Positions 1-9,342 of a stretch of 64,000 bases of DNA are shown piece after piece (the first letter of the stretch is position 1; every line of letters begins with the position of its first letter). The stretch is from NCBI GenBank assembly GCA_965230065.1, contig OZ245942.1, positions 7,006,001-7,070,000 on the forward strand, given 5' to 3'. The notes under the pieces were generated by a model, which saw nothing but the letters and a program-made list of their open reading frames with translations, searched no databases and was not told the DNA's origin. The stretch comes from G965230065 sp965230065 (GTDB taxonomy: Bacteria > Bacteroidota > Bacteroidia > Cytophagales > Cyclobacteriaceae). Both the position numbers and the translations under genes were made by a program.

Positions 1-3000
1 AATAGGTTAACTCTGAAATTTTATCCACAGCTATTTCCTGCTCTGCATTTACGGCAGCACCACTGAGTTGTAACGTACCATGTGCAGGCAATGTCATTAC
101 TTTAATAGCTGCCAGGCTACCGAGTTCACTGGTAAAGGCTTCTGCAAAATCTGCAGAAGTAAATCCCATTTCAGTTTCTTCCTGTCCTGATTTTGAAACG
201 GTTTGCAATGCTATACCTGCATCAATGGTCATGGTAATTTCCTCTGATTCAACCGCAGTATTTTGCAAACAGGATACAGAATCAGCCGTAAGTTTTACTT
301 TTACCTTATCGTTATTTTGCAGGCTGTTGCTTATAAATGTAGCACTGCTTTCGTTTTCAACTACATTTCCGTTGATCAGCCATTGGTACTGTACCGGACT
401 GGCGGTATAGGATGTAGATGCAGTAAATTTCACAGGGTCTCCGGCTATCGCCACCGTTGTATCAGCCTTGAGCGATACATCCAGGGTTAAAGATTGGATC
501 ACACTCACCGTTTCTACCTTTGATTCTGCAGCATCATTAGTTAAACACCCGGGGTTTTTCGCATTCACCTTCACCTGCAAGGCATCCCCGTCCTGTAAAT
601 CAGAAGATGTGTAGGTAGCTCCTGTTGCTTCAGCAATGGCTTCTGCATTCAAATACCACTGAAAGGTAACACTATCGCCCGGGCTGCCCACAATGGTGCT
701 GAAAGTAGCCGGCTCACCGGCACAAACCTGCTCTTGCTCAGCATTTAATATTACTGACATCGTGGTAACTTCAGTAACCTGAATGTTCAACGGCTCTGAT
801 TCTGCCACTGTATTGACCAAACAAGGCGCTCCTTCTGTTGTAACTTTTACTTTGAGCACATCATTCGTTTTTAAAGTAGAAGTTGTAAAAGTAGCGGCAT
901 TCAATCCCTCTATCACTTCATCATTGATAAACCACTGGTAAACCGGATTAGGCCCCGGGTTGGTGAGGTTAGCCGTAAAAGTAACATTATCCCCTTTACA
1001 AATAGCTTCTTTAGAGGGCGTAATGACTACCCTGAAATTGGCAGCAATATCAATGGCAAAAGACTGTGTAGAATCCAATCCGCCTTTATCAACTGCCCGC
1101 AAAGTCACCTGCTTTTTGCTGCAATCCCCAATGGAAGGTTGACCGGTCAGTACAGCCGTACCATCCCCATTATCCGTAAACGTAAGCCAGTCTGGCAAAA
1201 CTGGAGCTGAAATAGCCACAGAGTCATCCGCGTTAGGATCAGTTACTACAATATTATAGGTATAGGTTGAATCGGTACTGATGGCTGTAACGGGTGTACT
1301 GGTAAATACAGGTGGCTCGTTTACTTTTACATTTACCGGCAAACTAACCAAAGTAAGTTCAGGTAATTGTGGGTTGGTAATTTTGCAGGTATACTCACCG
1401 AGATGTTGAATATCTACATTATCAATGACCAATTTACTTTCTAAGGTATTGGCAAAAAATACCCCGTTTTTACTCCACTGATAGATGCTTGTATTCACAC
1501 CCTTATCTATTCCTAAATCGATAACCAACTGTTGGCCAGCTACCAGGGTTACGTCTTTCTTTTCGCCCACACTATCCTGAGGCGCATAGCTGTTAAGCTT
1601 TGCCACATTGGGCAAAATATCTTCAAATGTCAGTTTATTATTTTCTACAGAAAGGTTAGCAACCGAAGAAGCACTCAAATTGGGTAAGCCGGAAAGGTTA
1701 TTATTCTGTAGTGCCAGGGTATTGAGCTTGGTAAATCCCGATAAACCGGGAACTGTACCATCAAATTGATTGTCATTGAACAAAGCTGTAGTTAAATTAA
1801 CCAGGCCGGAAATAGTAGCCGGCAACGCACCTGACAACTGGTTATTAGACAGATCCAGTTCGGTAAGTGCTACCAGATTCCCAATGTCTGCCGGAACACT
1901 GCCATCAAACTGATTATTACCCATATCCAGTTTCTTGAGCTTAACCAGATTTACGACTCCACCAAATATAGGCCCTGTAAATTCATTATTCCCTAAACCA
2001 AGTAATTCTAAATTTGTTAATGCGCCTATTCCTAATCCGGCAATTACACCAGATAAACTGTTATCTGATACGTCCAGGGTTTTTAAAGCTTTAAGGGCTG
2101 TCATCGTTGGCAAACTGCCTGTAAAGGCATTGCCAGAAAGATTCAATGTAACAAGCTTTGTTAAATTGCTAATTCCGGTGGGCAGGTTTCCTGCCAGCAG
2201 GTTGTTGCTTACATCAAGGACTAATAAATCAGTGAGCTTGTTAATATTGCTCGGTAAACCTCCAGAAACCTGGTTATTAGGAAGTCTGATAACTTTCAAC
2301 TTGGTTAAGTTTCCTATAGGTGCCAAACTTCCTCCAAGCCCTCCATTGTTAGAAAAATCAAGGTTTGTAAGGCCAGTCATTTTATCCAAATCGGGAATAC
2401 GACCAGATAGTTGTCCGTTTCCGGTAATTTGTAGCTTTTGCAATTTGCTTAAGAAAGCCAATTCAGCGGGGAGTGCCCCTTTCAGGCCACGGTTAATGAG
2501 ATTTAACTCTATAACCCTTCTGCTGGTATCCAGTTTTACACCAGCCCACTGATCCATGGGTTTGCTCACATCCCAGGGGGTGTTCCAGTTGGCACCGGCT
2601 GTTCTTTCAAATAATAAGCCTAACGCCAAAGAATCACCTTTGCTATCATTGGTAAAAGGCAATTTAGGCGCACAACCCGACTCAGGCAATACCACCAACG
2701 ACTCATCTGAAAGGCCATTGCCATGCGTATCGATGTGGTAAAGTACTATTTTGTCTATTGCGTGAAATTTTGCCCGCCCTGAAATATTCAATTCATAAAC
2801 ACCGGGGTTGTTAATTTTCACATATACATGAAAAGGTGTTTCATCGTTGGTGTTTGTTTCCCAGGTCCACCCAGCATTGTTCGTATAAATTTTCAGCCAT
2901 TCATCTTTGGAGCCGGCTGCATCATTTCCCAAATCAGTTCCTTTAGGGAAAACTATTTTATCAGAGTTTTTACTAAGTTCGCTTTCTACGTCACTTGCAC

Positions 3001-4075
3001 TTGCATCGTTGTTACCTTTATAGCCAAAAAACACAACATTCTGGTTATTTGGCATTTTGAGCCAGGTATCATTGTTTTGTGATTTATCAGTTCCTTGATT
3101 GATTTTATTGCGCCATTGTAAGCGGTACAAACCCGTCTTACTAAAACTTACCTTATAAGTAATGGTGCCTTCTCCCGGTGTACCAAAAAACTCCTCATCA
3201 ATCCACTCAATAAATGATTCCTGATTTTTCAGGCTCACACTCCATTGGGAAGGAATGACATTTGATTCTGCTTCCATTACAGCGATTCCATTTACTTCCT
3301 CAAACTCACATTCTCCGTCTGTATTATTCGTAGATGGCTTTGTAACCGGGCAATTATTGGCAGACTCAGCAATGCCGTCCAGTTGCCCGTCGGGCAAATC
3401 ATCCCCTAAAGTGGGCAGGTGATAAAGTACTATTTTATCCAGTGCATGAAAAATAGAGCGGGCAGAAACCTGTAATTCATAAGTGCCAGGCGTGTTTACC
3501 TTTACGTATAAATCATAAGGGTTTTCATCATTCACATTGGTATTCCAGCTCCATCCACTGGCATTGACGAATGCTTTGAACCATCCGTTTTTAGAACCAT
3601 TAGCAGGATTTCCAAGACCGCTTCCATCAGGAAAAACCACGCTGGTATTTTTTGCGGCTAAATCGGAAGCGATAGAACCGGCATTTCCCTGATGGCCAAA
3701 GAAAACAATATTCTCATTATTTGGCATTTTGAGCCAGGTATCATTGTTTTCTGTATTTTTATTGCCCTTGTTGATTTTATTCCGCCACTGGAAACGGTAA
3801 ATACCTGTTTTTGTAAAATTAAACTTATAGGTGATTGTCCCGGTTCCCGGATTACCAAACTGCTCTTGACCATCCCATTCCACATAGGTCAGCCCGCCTT
3901 GTGTGGTTACTACCCAGTTTGCAGGAAGGATAGTAGATTCAACTTCAGCCATGATTACCCCACCAGACTCTTTAAAGTTACAGTCTTGTGCCTGAAGTAA
4001 GTGTAGCTTGAAAAAAGCCAACAGGAAAAGCAAAAATGCAAACTTTGTCACCGAAAAATTGTAGTTATTCATCAT
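1..4075 (-). CDS. Giant secreted LRR/Ig-like repeat protein (3' end outside window)
   Basis: The frame is open from an ATG at 4075 (ATG-ATG doublet) to the left edge, about 1358 codons, with no stop. A signal peptide (about 1-27, hydrophobic run ending in QAQD) is followed by two copies of a carbohydrate-binding-like domain (about 28-225 and 255-450; shared motifs WLKMPNN, FFG, DKIVLYH). Next come about 12 leucine-rich repeats of the plant-like NNQ-F/L-G-x-(I/V/L)P type (about 520-810), an Ig-like domain, a cadherin/He_PIG-type domain (PVFTSTPVTA) and three or more PKD/Ig modules. The same domain string occurs in the protein at 10414-15612, so I infer a secreted or surface T9SS cargo whose sorting domain lies beyond the edge. 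The ligand is unknown. Confidence is high for the architecture and low for function. Confidence 0.85.
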   Translation of the reverse strand, partial: MMNNYNFSVTKFAFLLFLLAFFKLHLLQAQDCNFKESGGVIMAEVESTILPANWVVTTQGGLTYVEWDGQEQFGNPGTGTITYKFNFTKTGIYRFQWRNKINKGNKNTENNDTWLKMPNNENIVFFGHQGNAGSIASDLAAKNTSVVFPDGSGLGNPANGSKNGWFKAFVNASGWSWNTNVNDENPYDLYVKVNTPGTYELQVSARSIFHALDKIVLYHLPTLGDDLPDGQLDGIAESANNCPVTKPSTNNTDGECEFEEVNGIAVMEAESNVIPSQWSVSLKNQESFIEWIDEEFFGTPGEGTITYKVSFSKTGLYRLQWRNKINQGTDKSQNNDTWLKMPNNQNVVFFGYKGNNDASASDVESELSKNSDKIVFPKGTDLGNDAAGSKDEWLKIYTNNAGWTWETNTNDETPFHVYVKINNPGVYELNISGRAKFHAIDKIVLYHIDTHGNGLSDESLVVLPESGCAPKLPFTNDSKGDSLALGLLFERTAGANWNTPWDVSKPMDQWAGVKLDTSRRVIELNLINRGLKGALPAELAFLSKLQKLQITGNGQLSGRIPDLDKMTGLTNLDFSNNGGLGGSLAPIGNLTKLKVIRLPNNQVSGGLPSNINKLTDLLVLDVSNNLLAGNLPTGISNLTKLVTLNLSGNAFTGSLPTMTALKALKTLDVSDNSLSGVIAGLGIGALTNLELLGLGNNEFTGPIFGGVVNLVKLKKLDMGNNQFDGSVPADIGNLVALTELDLSNNQLSGALPATISGLVNLTTALFNDNQFDGTVPGLSGFTKLNTLALQNNNLSGLPNLSASSVANLSVENNKLTFEDILPNVAKLNSYAPQDSVGEKKDVTLVAGQQLVIDLGIDKGVNTSIYQWSKNGVFFANTLESKLVIDNVDIQHLGEYTCKITNPQLPELTLVSLPVNVKVNEPPVFTSTPVTAISTDSTYTYNIVVTDPNADDSVAISAPVLPDWLTFTDNGDGTAVLTGQPSIGDCSKKQVTLRAVDKGGLDSTQSFAIDIAANFRVVITPSKEAICKGDNVTFTANLTNPGPNPVYQWFINDEVIEGLNAATFTTSTLKTNDVLKVKVTTEGAPCLVNTVAESEPLNIQVTEVTTMSVILNAEQEQVCAGEPATFSTIVGSPGDSVTFQWYLNAEAIAEATGATYTSSDLQDGDALQVKVNAKNPGCLTNDAAESKVETVSVIQSLTLDVSLKADTTVAIAGDPVKFTASTSYTASPVQYQWLINGNVVENESSATFISNSLQNNDKVKVKLTADSVSCLQNTAVESEEITMTIDAGIALQTVSKSGQEETEMGFTSADFAEAFTSELGSLAAIKVMTLPAHGTLQLSGAAVNAEQEIAVDKISELTY

Positions 4076-4511
4076 AATCTCTTTGCATTGGGAAATTTAT
4101 ATGATCTAATCAAAAATACACCCCTGCTACACCCTCACACAATTTTCATGTTCTTTTTGATTGAAACATTACATACGTAAGCTTTTGCAACACCAAAAAT
4201 AAGGAAGAGTATCATAATTAAAAAATTTAATATGATTTTTTTTAAGGAAAATTTTCATTTACTAATAATCATATTGTAATAGTATCTATCATTTTTCTTT
4301 TATTACAAAACATATTGAGGCTTATTTGCCCTCAGAAGGCTTTTTTATAAAGAGGGAATATGTAAAAGAATATGTGTTCTATAATTAAATGAGCGGATGG
4401 TTATCTGACTAAATCACCGATAGTACTGGCTTTGTTTTGCAAACTTGAAAGATGATTAATCATCCATAAATTTACACTAAATATAAAAAATAATCTGTTT
4501 TTATTACACAT
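4076..4511. other. AT-rich intergenic stretch
   Basis: Very A+T-rich non-coding DNA between the start of the LRR giant gene and the terminator of the next gene. It should hold the LRR gene's promoter, but I see no clear Bacteroidota-type promoter pair and no gene. Confidence 0.5.
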
Positions 4512-4557
4512 AAAAAAAGCTGATCCTCTCACCTGTTTTGAGGTGAAAGAACCAGCT
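4512..4557 (-). terminator. Intrinsic terminator of the T9SS cargo gene
   Basis: On the minus strand a 17-base imperfect stem (AGCTGGTTCTTTCACCT with AGGTGAGAGGATCAGCT) is followed by seven T. A second, weaker hairpin with a T run lies between it and the stop codon at 4605 (4571-4604). Confidence 0.75.
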
Positions 4558-4604
4558 CTTGATAAGTTGAAAAAAAAGCTAGCTACTCGCCTGGCTTTTT
4601 TTAA

Positions 4605-7253
4605 TTAATACTTAATCAACCTGTACAATTCTGTGTTACCAGTTTGTTGATTTTCAACTTTTAGGATATATACCCCTGCACTTAAGTTTTGTCCGGTCAT
4701 GTTTACTTTTACTGTAGACCCGTCTATGTAGTAAGCATCTTCTCCCAGCTTATGCTCTACGCCCAGGCGGCTAATCAGAGAGAATGCAAGGCTTCCCTCT
4801 TCATGAACTCCGGTGTATTCTAAAGTAAGTTCTTCTGCAACAGGGTTTGGATACACACGAGCAACTTTGAAATCAGCATACAGTTCATCTGCTGAAATAC
4901 TCGAGTCTGTCTTATCAGCACCCACATTGGCAACTCTTGCGTTATTTCCAACGGTGAATGTTACCTTCATGGGCTCACCGACTTCGCCATTGCCATTGCC
5001 TTTTTTGTATGGTGTTGCTACGATTGTGTTTTTGCCAGTTTGAAGACTCGTACCACCAAATTGGCCTTTTACGTCACCTACCAAAGCATAAGGTACTACA
5101 TTTTCAGTCCTGAAGTTCTTCTCTCCATTCAGGTCAAAAACTACACTGCCCACTTGGCCCGGGTTGGTAACTGCTTCTACATTCCAGTTTTGGTTGGCAA
5201 TGGTAATACCATCCTGCAGTTCCCGAACCCGCTTGTTGGTAGACGGGTTGATTAAGAAAAGTTTGATAACCTGAATATCCTTATCAGATGGAATAGGATC
5301 AGGGTTTGGATCAGGATCAGGGTTCACACCATCTGTTACGTTAAAGTTGATGGTCTTGGCCATGTTATTTCCCCTTACCTCTACTGTTAAGGTATATTTA
5401 CCAACCTTAATCTTGGGCCAGGGATTTACATCTACCCCTTTATCACCAAATACGCTGTAAGGTGGTTGAGATCCCTCACTGTTTTTATAATTCATGTTGT
5501 CGGGCCCGCCTTTTAGAATAAACTTCACTCCATTGGGCACTTTTCCATTTACAACAGCTTTCAGGCCAACTACACCAATTCCGAAAGAGGAATTATTTTC
5601 AAGTGATTTAATATTTTTATTAGTTACGGCATCCACCACATACACGGTAATATCATCATCACCTGGTTTAGGATCCGGATCGGGATCAGGGTCAGGGCCG
5701 GGATCAGGGGCTCCGTCACCTTTAACAGAAAATTTAATGGTTTTGGATAAGTTACTACCACCCACTTCTACAGTTAAAGTATAGTTTCCTACCTTAATTT
5801 TGGGCCAGGGATTTATTTTTACCCCTATATCACCAAATGCACTGTAGGGAGCCTGGGCGCCTTCGCTATTCTTATGGGTCATGTTATCAGGCCCACCCTT
5901 CAGGATAAACTTAACACCATTGGGCTTAACACCACTTACTACAGCTTTCAGACCAACCACACCAATTTCAAACGAGGAATTATTGGTTAACTCTTTGATA
6001 TTTTTATTGGTGACAGCATCCACTGCGTATATGGTAATTTTTTCATCACCCGGCGTTGGATCGGGATCCGGGTCGGGGGCAGGATCTGGCTCATCCGCTT
6101 TGTTGATTTGTATGGCGAATTTTTCTTCACCTTCAGCTTTTCCATCCGAAGCAGTAACCGTAACATTAAGCTTGCCTGCATCTCCTTTCTGGGTAGGAAG
6201 TGTAAATTCACCAAGCTTTCCATTATTCTTGATTACAAATGAATAATCCTTGGCTGGCACAATATTACTGCCTCTTTTCACAACGATGGATAAATCAATT
6301 ACGTCATTGTTGGCATCAGAAGCTTTAACATCCACTTTCAACGTATTACCTTCCACTACACTTTTATCAGGAATACCCGTAATTACCGGGGCCTTGTTAT
6401 CAGGTTCAGGATCGGGATCCGGATTTGGGTCCGGGTCTATAGGAGTGTCAGAACAATCCTTCACAGACTTTAATATTTTGTCGAGGGTGTTTTGTGCTAA
6501 ACTACCACCTTGCTTACCGAGGTGATACATGATGATACCGTCAATGGCATGGCCGGTTGAGCGTCCGGCAACTTGCATATCGTAGGTTCCGGCCTTTTTC
6601 ACATATACATAAACTTTGTGAGAATCGTGGTCGCTGGTATTGGCTACCCATCTCCATCTGTTTGAGTTGATGTAAACCTTCAACCACCCATCTTTGCTGG
6701 CTCCATTTGGCTCAGGAGACATGCCTGTACCTCTTGGGAAAACAACATTCTTTTTCGCTTTCAGGTCAGCCCCAACACTTCCAGGGGCACCATCATGGCC
6801 AAAAAATACAATGTTGGAGTTGTTCGGAAACTTCAACCATGAATCATTATGCTCTTTTACATCGTTTCCTTTTTTGATAGTATTCCTCCAAACGAAACGA
6901 TAATAACCTGGGTTCTTAAAATTGATCTTGTAGGTCATCCTTCCTTTCGAGGTATTATTGAACGATTGGGCGCCTGTCCACTCTAAATAAGTATTGCCAC
7001 CATCGCTTTTCTTTGCCCAGCCACTTCCTTTCCTGGACTCAGCCTGAATAACGACCAAACCGTTATTTTCCTGAAAAACATTGCAGTCAGCCTGTGGGGC
7101 AAACAGTAACTTTTCCGGATTAGGCTCGTCAGCAGCTTTCACATACCCTATGAGTATAAAAAATAAAAATGCATGCATTATCATAGCATGCCGGAAACAA
7201 AAAGGCATCAACCTCTTTACTTTACCTGAAGCAACTCGGTAACTCTTTCTCAT
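4605..7253 (-). CDS. T9SS type A sorted multidomain protein with CBM-like domain
   Basis: 882 residues from the ATG at 7253. In-frame ATGs at residues 16 and 24 would give a more ordinary signal peptide (MIMHAFLFFILIGYVKAA). After the signal comes one carbohydrate-binding-like domain (about 50-265) homologous to the two in the neighbouring giant protein, then a cadherin-like domain (PVITGIPDKSVVEG). Two nearly identical modules follow (each with VDAVTNKNIK and KFILKGGPDNM), then a third, divergent module. The C-terminal ~85 residues form a T9SS type A domain (VYPNPVAEELTLEY ... GVYILKVENQQTG ... YRLIKY). Aspartate/proline linkers separate the modules. I infer export by the type IX system and attachment to the cell surface, with sugar or matrix binding as the likely role. 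Its own terminator follows. Confidence 0.88.
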   Translation of the reverse strand: MRKSYRVASGKVKRLMPFCFRHAMIMHAFLFFILIGYVKAADEPNPEKLLFAPQADCNVFQENNGLVVIQAESRKGSGWAKKSDGGNTYLEWTGAQSFNNTSKGRMTYKINFKNPGYYRFVWRNTIKKGNDVKEHNDSWLKFPNNSNIVFFGHDGAPGSVGADLKAKKNVVFPRGTGMSPEPNGASKDGWLKVYINSNRWRWVANTSDHDSHKVYVYVKKAGTYDMQVAGRSTGHAIDGIIMYHLGKQGGSLAQNTLDKILKSVKDCSDTPIDPDPNPDPDPEPDNKAPVITGIPDKSVVEGNTLKVDVKASDANNDVIDLSIVVKRGSNIVPAKDYSFVIKNNGKLGEFTLPTQKGDAGKLNVTVTASDGKAEGEEKFAIQINKADEPDPAPDPDPDPTPGDEKITIYAVDAVTNKNIKELTNNSSFEIGVVGLKAVVSGVKPNGVKFILKGGPDNMTHKNSEGAQAPYSAFGDIGVKINPWPKIKVGNYTLTVEVGGSNLSKTIKFSVKGDGAPDPGPDPDPDPDPKPGDDDITVYVVDAVTNKNIKSLENNSSFGIGVVGLKAVVNGKVPNGVKFILKGGPDNMNYKNSEGSQPPYSVFGDKGVDVNPWPKIKVGKYTLTVEVRGNNMAKTINFNVTDGVNPDPDPNPDPIPSDKDIQVIKLFLINPSTNKRVRELQDGITIANQNWNVEAVTNPGQVGSVVFDLNGEKNFRTENVVPYALVGDVKGQFGGTSLQTGKNTIVATPYKKGNGNGEVGEPMKVTFTVGNNARVANVGADKTDSSISADELYADFKVARVYPNPVAEELTLEYTGVHEEGSLAFSLISRLGVEHKLGEDAYYIDGSTVKVNMTGQNLSAGVYILKVENQQTGNTELYRLIKY

Positions 7254-7636
7254 AATAACATCTTAATTTAAGATTCACAATAAAAAAACTGCATGCCATT
7301 CTTCAAGTCTCACTATTTATTGTAACAAGCAAATGTCACAATAAGCTTTGATAAAAAAATGAGGGCATACAGATTGGCAAGAGATTTTCAAAAACAGTGC
7401 TATATTTCAGGAAAGCAAAAAATTGTTTACTATGTTAAATATCATCTTACGATAGTTATAAACAGGATTTTTATTTTGAGAAAACTATGCAGGCCTACTC
7501 TCTCAAATAGATAAAAAAGTACGGCATCGTAGAGCAACGTTCACATCCTGTTGCTTTTTCTTCACTTGTATATGTAGGAAGCCAGGATACCAATTTGCCA
7601 AAATAGCAGAAATAATATCAAAAAATCAATCGGTAT
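7254..7636. other. Intergenic region, 383 bp
   Basis: AT-rich, with no ORF of protein character and no clear RNA structure. It should contain the promoter of the T9SS cargo gene (minus strand) and the 3' end of the YkgJ-family gene. Confidence 0.4.
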
Positions 7637-8428
7637 TTATAACCAATCAGGATCCAGGACGAAAGCCTCGAGGCCTTGCTTATCGTGAAGGTTGCGCACA
7701 CGGGGCAACCCCATGGGCCAGGGTTCTTCGGCAAATAAATCAGCGTAATCTTCCCGTTCTTTTTTTAAAATCTCAGCAATTTCTTCAGGCGTGCCTCCTG
7801 GTTTGACAAAATGCACTAAATTAGTTGCTTTCCACACAGGTGCCACAGTTTCGTAAAGGTCCTCCCCCGCAAGGTAAGTATCCTTGTGCTGGTCCATCAA
7901 CGATACCATCAAAAGCAAATGCCCCCAAAAGGGAATACGGCCAGCTTCTGCTTCCTCGAGCAGGGTCGCATAAAACTGGTTAATCCTTATTTGCGCAAGT
8001 TCGGCCGGGGGGCACATTTCTATGTTGGGTTGCCCACACTTATCGGCATCATGCCAAACATGGAAGGAACGGCAGGCGTCGGGCCGGGAGGGGTATACAC
8101 CACACAAGTGACCATCCAGGAAAGCACAACTGCCCAGTGAAAGTAACGATTGCAAACCTTCCAGCCCATTTTTCGCATCAGCTTGCACCAAATGTTCTAA
8201 CCGGGTCATGCGTGCTTCCCACCGCTTTCTGAAGAAAGTAGCTTTTTCTGCCGATAAGCCTGATACATACTCCAACACACGCAATGCTTCAGGCGGAGAA
8301 ATAATGACGGAAGTGCGATGACAACAGTTAGAACATCCTGCCCCGCAGGTGGGCCGACCAATTTTAGGCTCCCATTCTTTGAGTTGATCCTGAATAATTT
8401 TATCAAATTCCTGGCTGTTCCTTTTCAT
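7637..8428 (-). CDS. YkgJ-family cysteine cluster protein
   Basis: 263 residues. Near the N-terminus the motif CGAGCSNCCHRT (CxxxCxxCC) and further on SCAFLDGHLCGVYPSRPDACRSFHVW give the conserved cysteines of the YkgJ/UPF0153 family, thought to bind zinc or an Fe-S cluster. The family's biochemical role is unknown. It is 16 bp downstream of the heptad-repeat gene and probably shares its transcript. The length is usual for Bacteroidota members, and no membrane or signal segment is seen, so it is probably cytoplasmic. Confidence 0.85.
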   Translation of the reverse strand: MKRNSQEFDKIIQDQLKEWEPKIGRPTCGAGCSNCCHRTSVIISPPEALRVLEYVSGLSAEKATFFRKRWEARMTRLEHLVQADAKNGLEGLQSLLSLGSCAFLDGHLCGVYPSRPDACRSFHVWHDADKCGQPNIEMCPPAELAQIRINQFYATLLEEAEAGRIPFWGHLLLMVSLMDQHKDTYLAGEDLYETVAPVWKATNLVHFVKPGGTPEEIAEILKKEREDYADLFAEEPWPMGLPRVRNLHDKQGLEAFVLDPDWL

Positions 8429-8444
8429 GCACTAAATTTAATAT

Positions 8445-8990
8445 TCAAGAAGAAGCTACTTTGTATGCCAGTTGCCTGACTGTTCCCGGGGAATAAACTG
8501 ATACTTTCTGGGCTTTGTTGGATAACATCTTTGCCTTGTTAGATAATGGCCCGGACTTATTGGATAGCATTTGTGCTTTGTTGGATAATGGCCCGGACTT
8601 ATTAGATAGCATTTGCGCCTTATTGGAAATATGGGGATCTCCCCAAATGCGCGTATTTAGTTTGCCTGGCGGAGCCGGACGGAAATATTTGAAGCTGACA
8701 TCCGAAAGTTTCAGGCTAACATTTGAAAATCCTCTTTTTAAGGATACACGGTCAAATTTTACAGGATAGGGGTTTACTTTCTGGGCAGCATTACCTCCTC
8801 CTGAAATATCATTCGCTGCCTTGGCAAAAAAACCATCAATGAGTGCATCTTCTTCTGATGTGAATGGTTTGTTTCGCTGGGCTTTCCGTTGTACCTTATT
8901 GGCCACTTTTTTTGCAGTAGAAGCATCTACTCCATGGCCCACCATATAACTTCTGAATTTTAAAATGTCGGTTGTGGTGAAATGAGGCAT
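8445..8990 (-). CDS. Unrecognised protein with SNK heptad repeats
   Basis: 181 residues; I do not recognise a family. The N-terminal ~60 residues are basic and helical in character (DASTAKKVANKVQRKAQRN), followed by a glycine-rich spacer (ISGGGNAA) and a middle segment with alternating VSLK/VSFK motifs. Then comes a run of about six seven-residue repeats of the type LSNKAQM / LSNKSGP (about 120-165). No signal peptide or membrane segment is visible. It sits immediately upstream of the YkgJ-type gene, so the two are probably co-expressed. Confidence 0.7.
   Translation of the reverse strand: MPHFTTTDILKFRSYMVGHGVDASTAKKVANKVQRKAQRNKPFTSEEDALIDGFFAKAANDISGGGNAAQKVNPYPVKFDRVSLKRGFSNVSLKLSDVSFKYFRPAPPGKLNTRIWGDPHISNKAQMLSNKSGPLSNKAQMLSNKSGPLSNKAKMLSNKAQKVSVYSPGTVRQLAYKVASS
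8506..8635. repeat. In-frame tandem repeat, 42 bp unit of two 21 bp halves
   Basis: DNA basis of the SNK heptads: copies of a 42 bp unit (containing GATAATGGCCCGGACTTATT) built from two 21 bp half-units, spanning codons of about residues 120-165. Units differ at a few bases, so repeat number could vary by slippage without breaking the frame. Confidence 0.8.
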
Positions 8991-9342
8991 GGTTTTATGG
9001 TTTTAATGAATATTGAGAATAATCAGGTCAAAGCAGGTTGGAAGGCCCGTTGCCTTACCATTGTTGGGGATAAAGGAGCCAGAGGTACAATACTCCTTGA
9101 TTTAATATACAGACCATTCTTTGTGCCTGATTGCATGGCGAAAGAAAGGCGGCCAATTTGAAGAAAATTAATAAGGTTTTGATAGACAGGCATGGCAAAT
9201 CAATTTTTGTGGATGTCTGTTCCTGACGCTGCCATATCCGACCGATGCTTTGGATGTATGCCTAATATCGGTATAAAATGTACAATTTGCAAGCAATTGG
9301 AGGCAATACATACCAGAATATACAGCAATCATATTTACTTTT
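8991..9342. other. Intergenic region, 352 bp
   Basis: Lies between the start of the heptad-repeat gene and the stop of the PorP/SprF gene, both on the minus strand. I see no convincing gene, RNA or terminator hairpin. Short plus-strand frames here lack protein character. Confidence 0.4.

Noticed and set aside
5494..6525. Plus-strand frames opposite the T9SS cargo (glycine-serine rich)
   Set aside because: Antisense of the GGATCC-type linker repeats; the minus-strand protein explains the openness.
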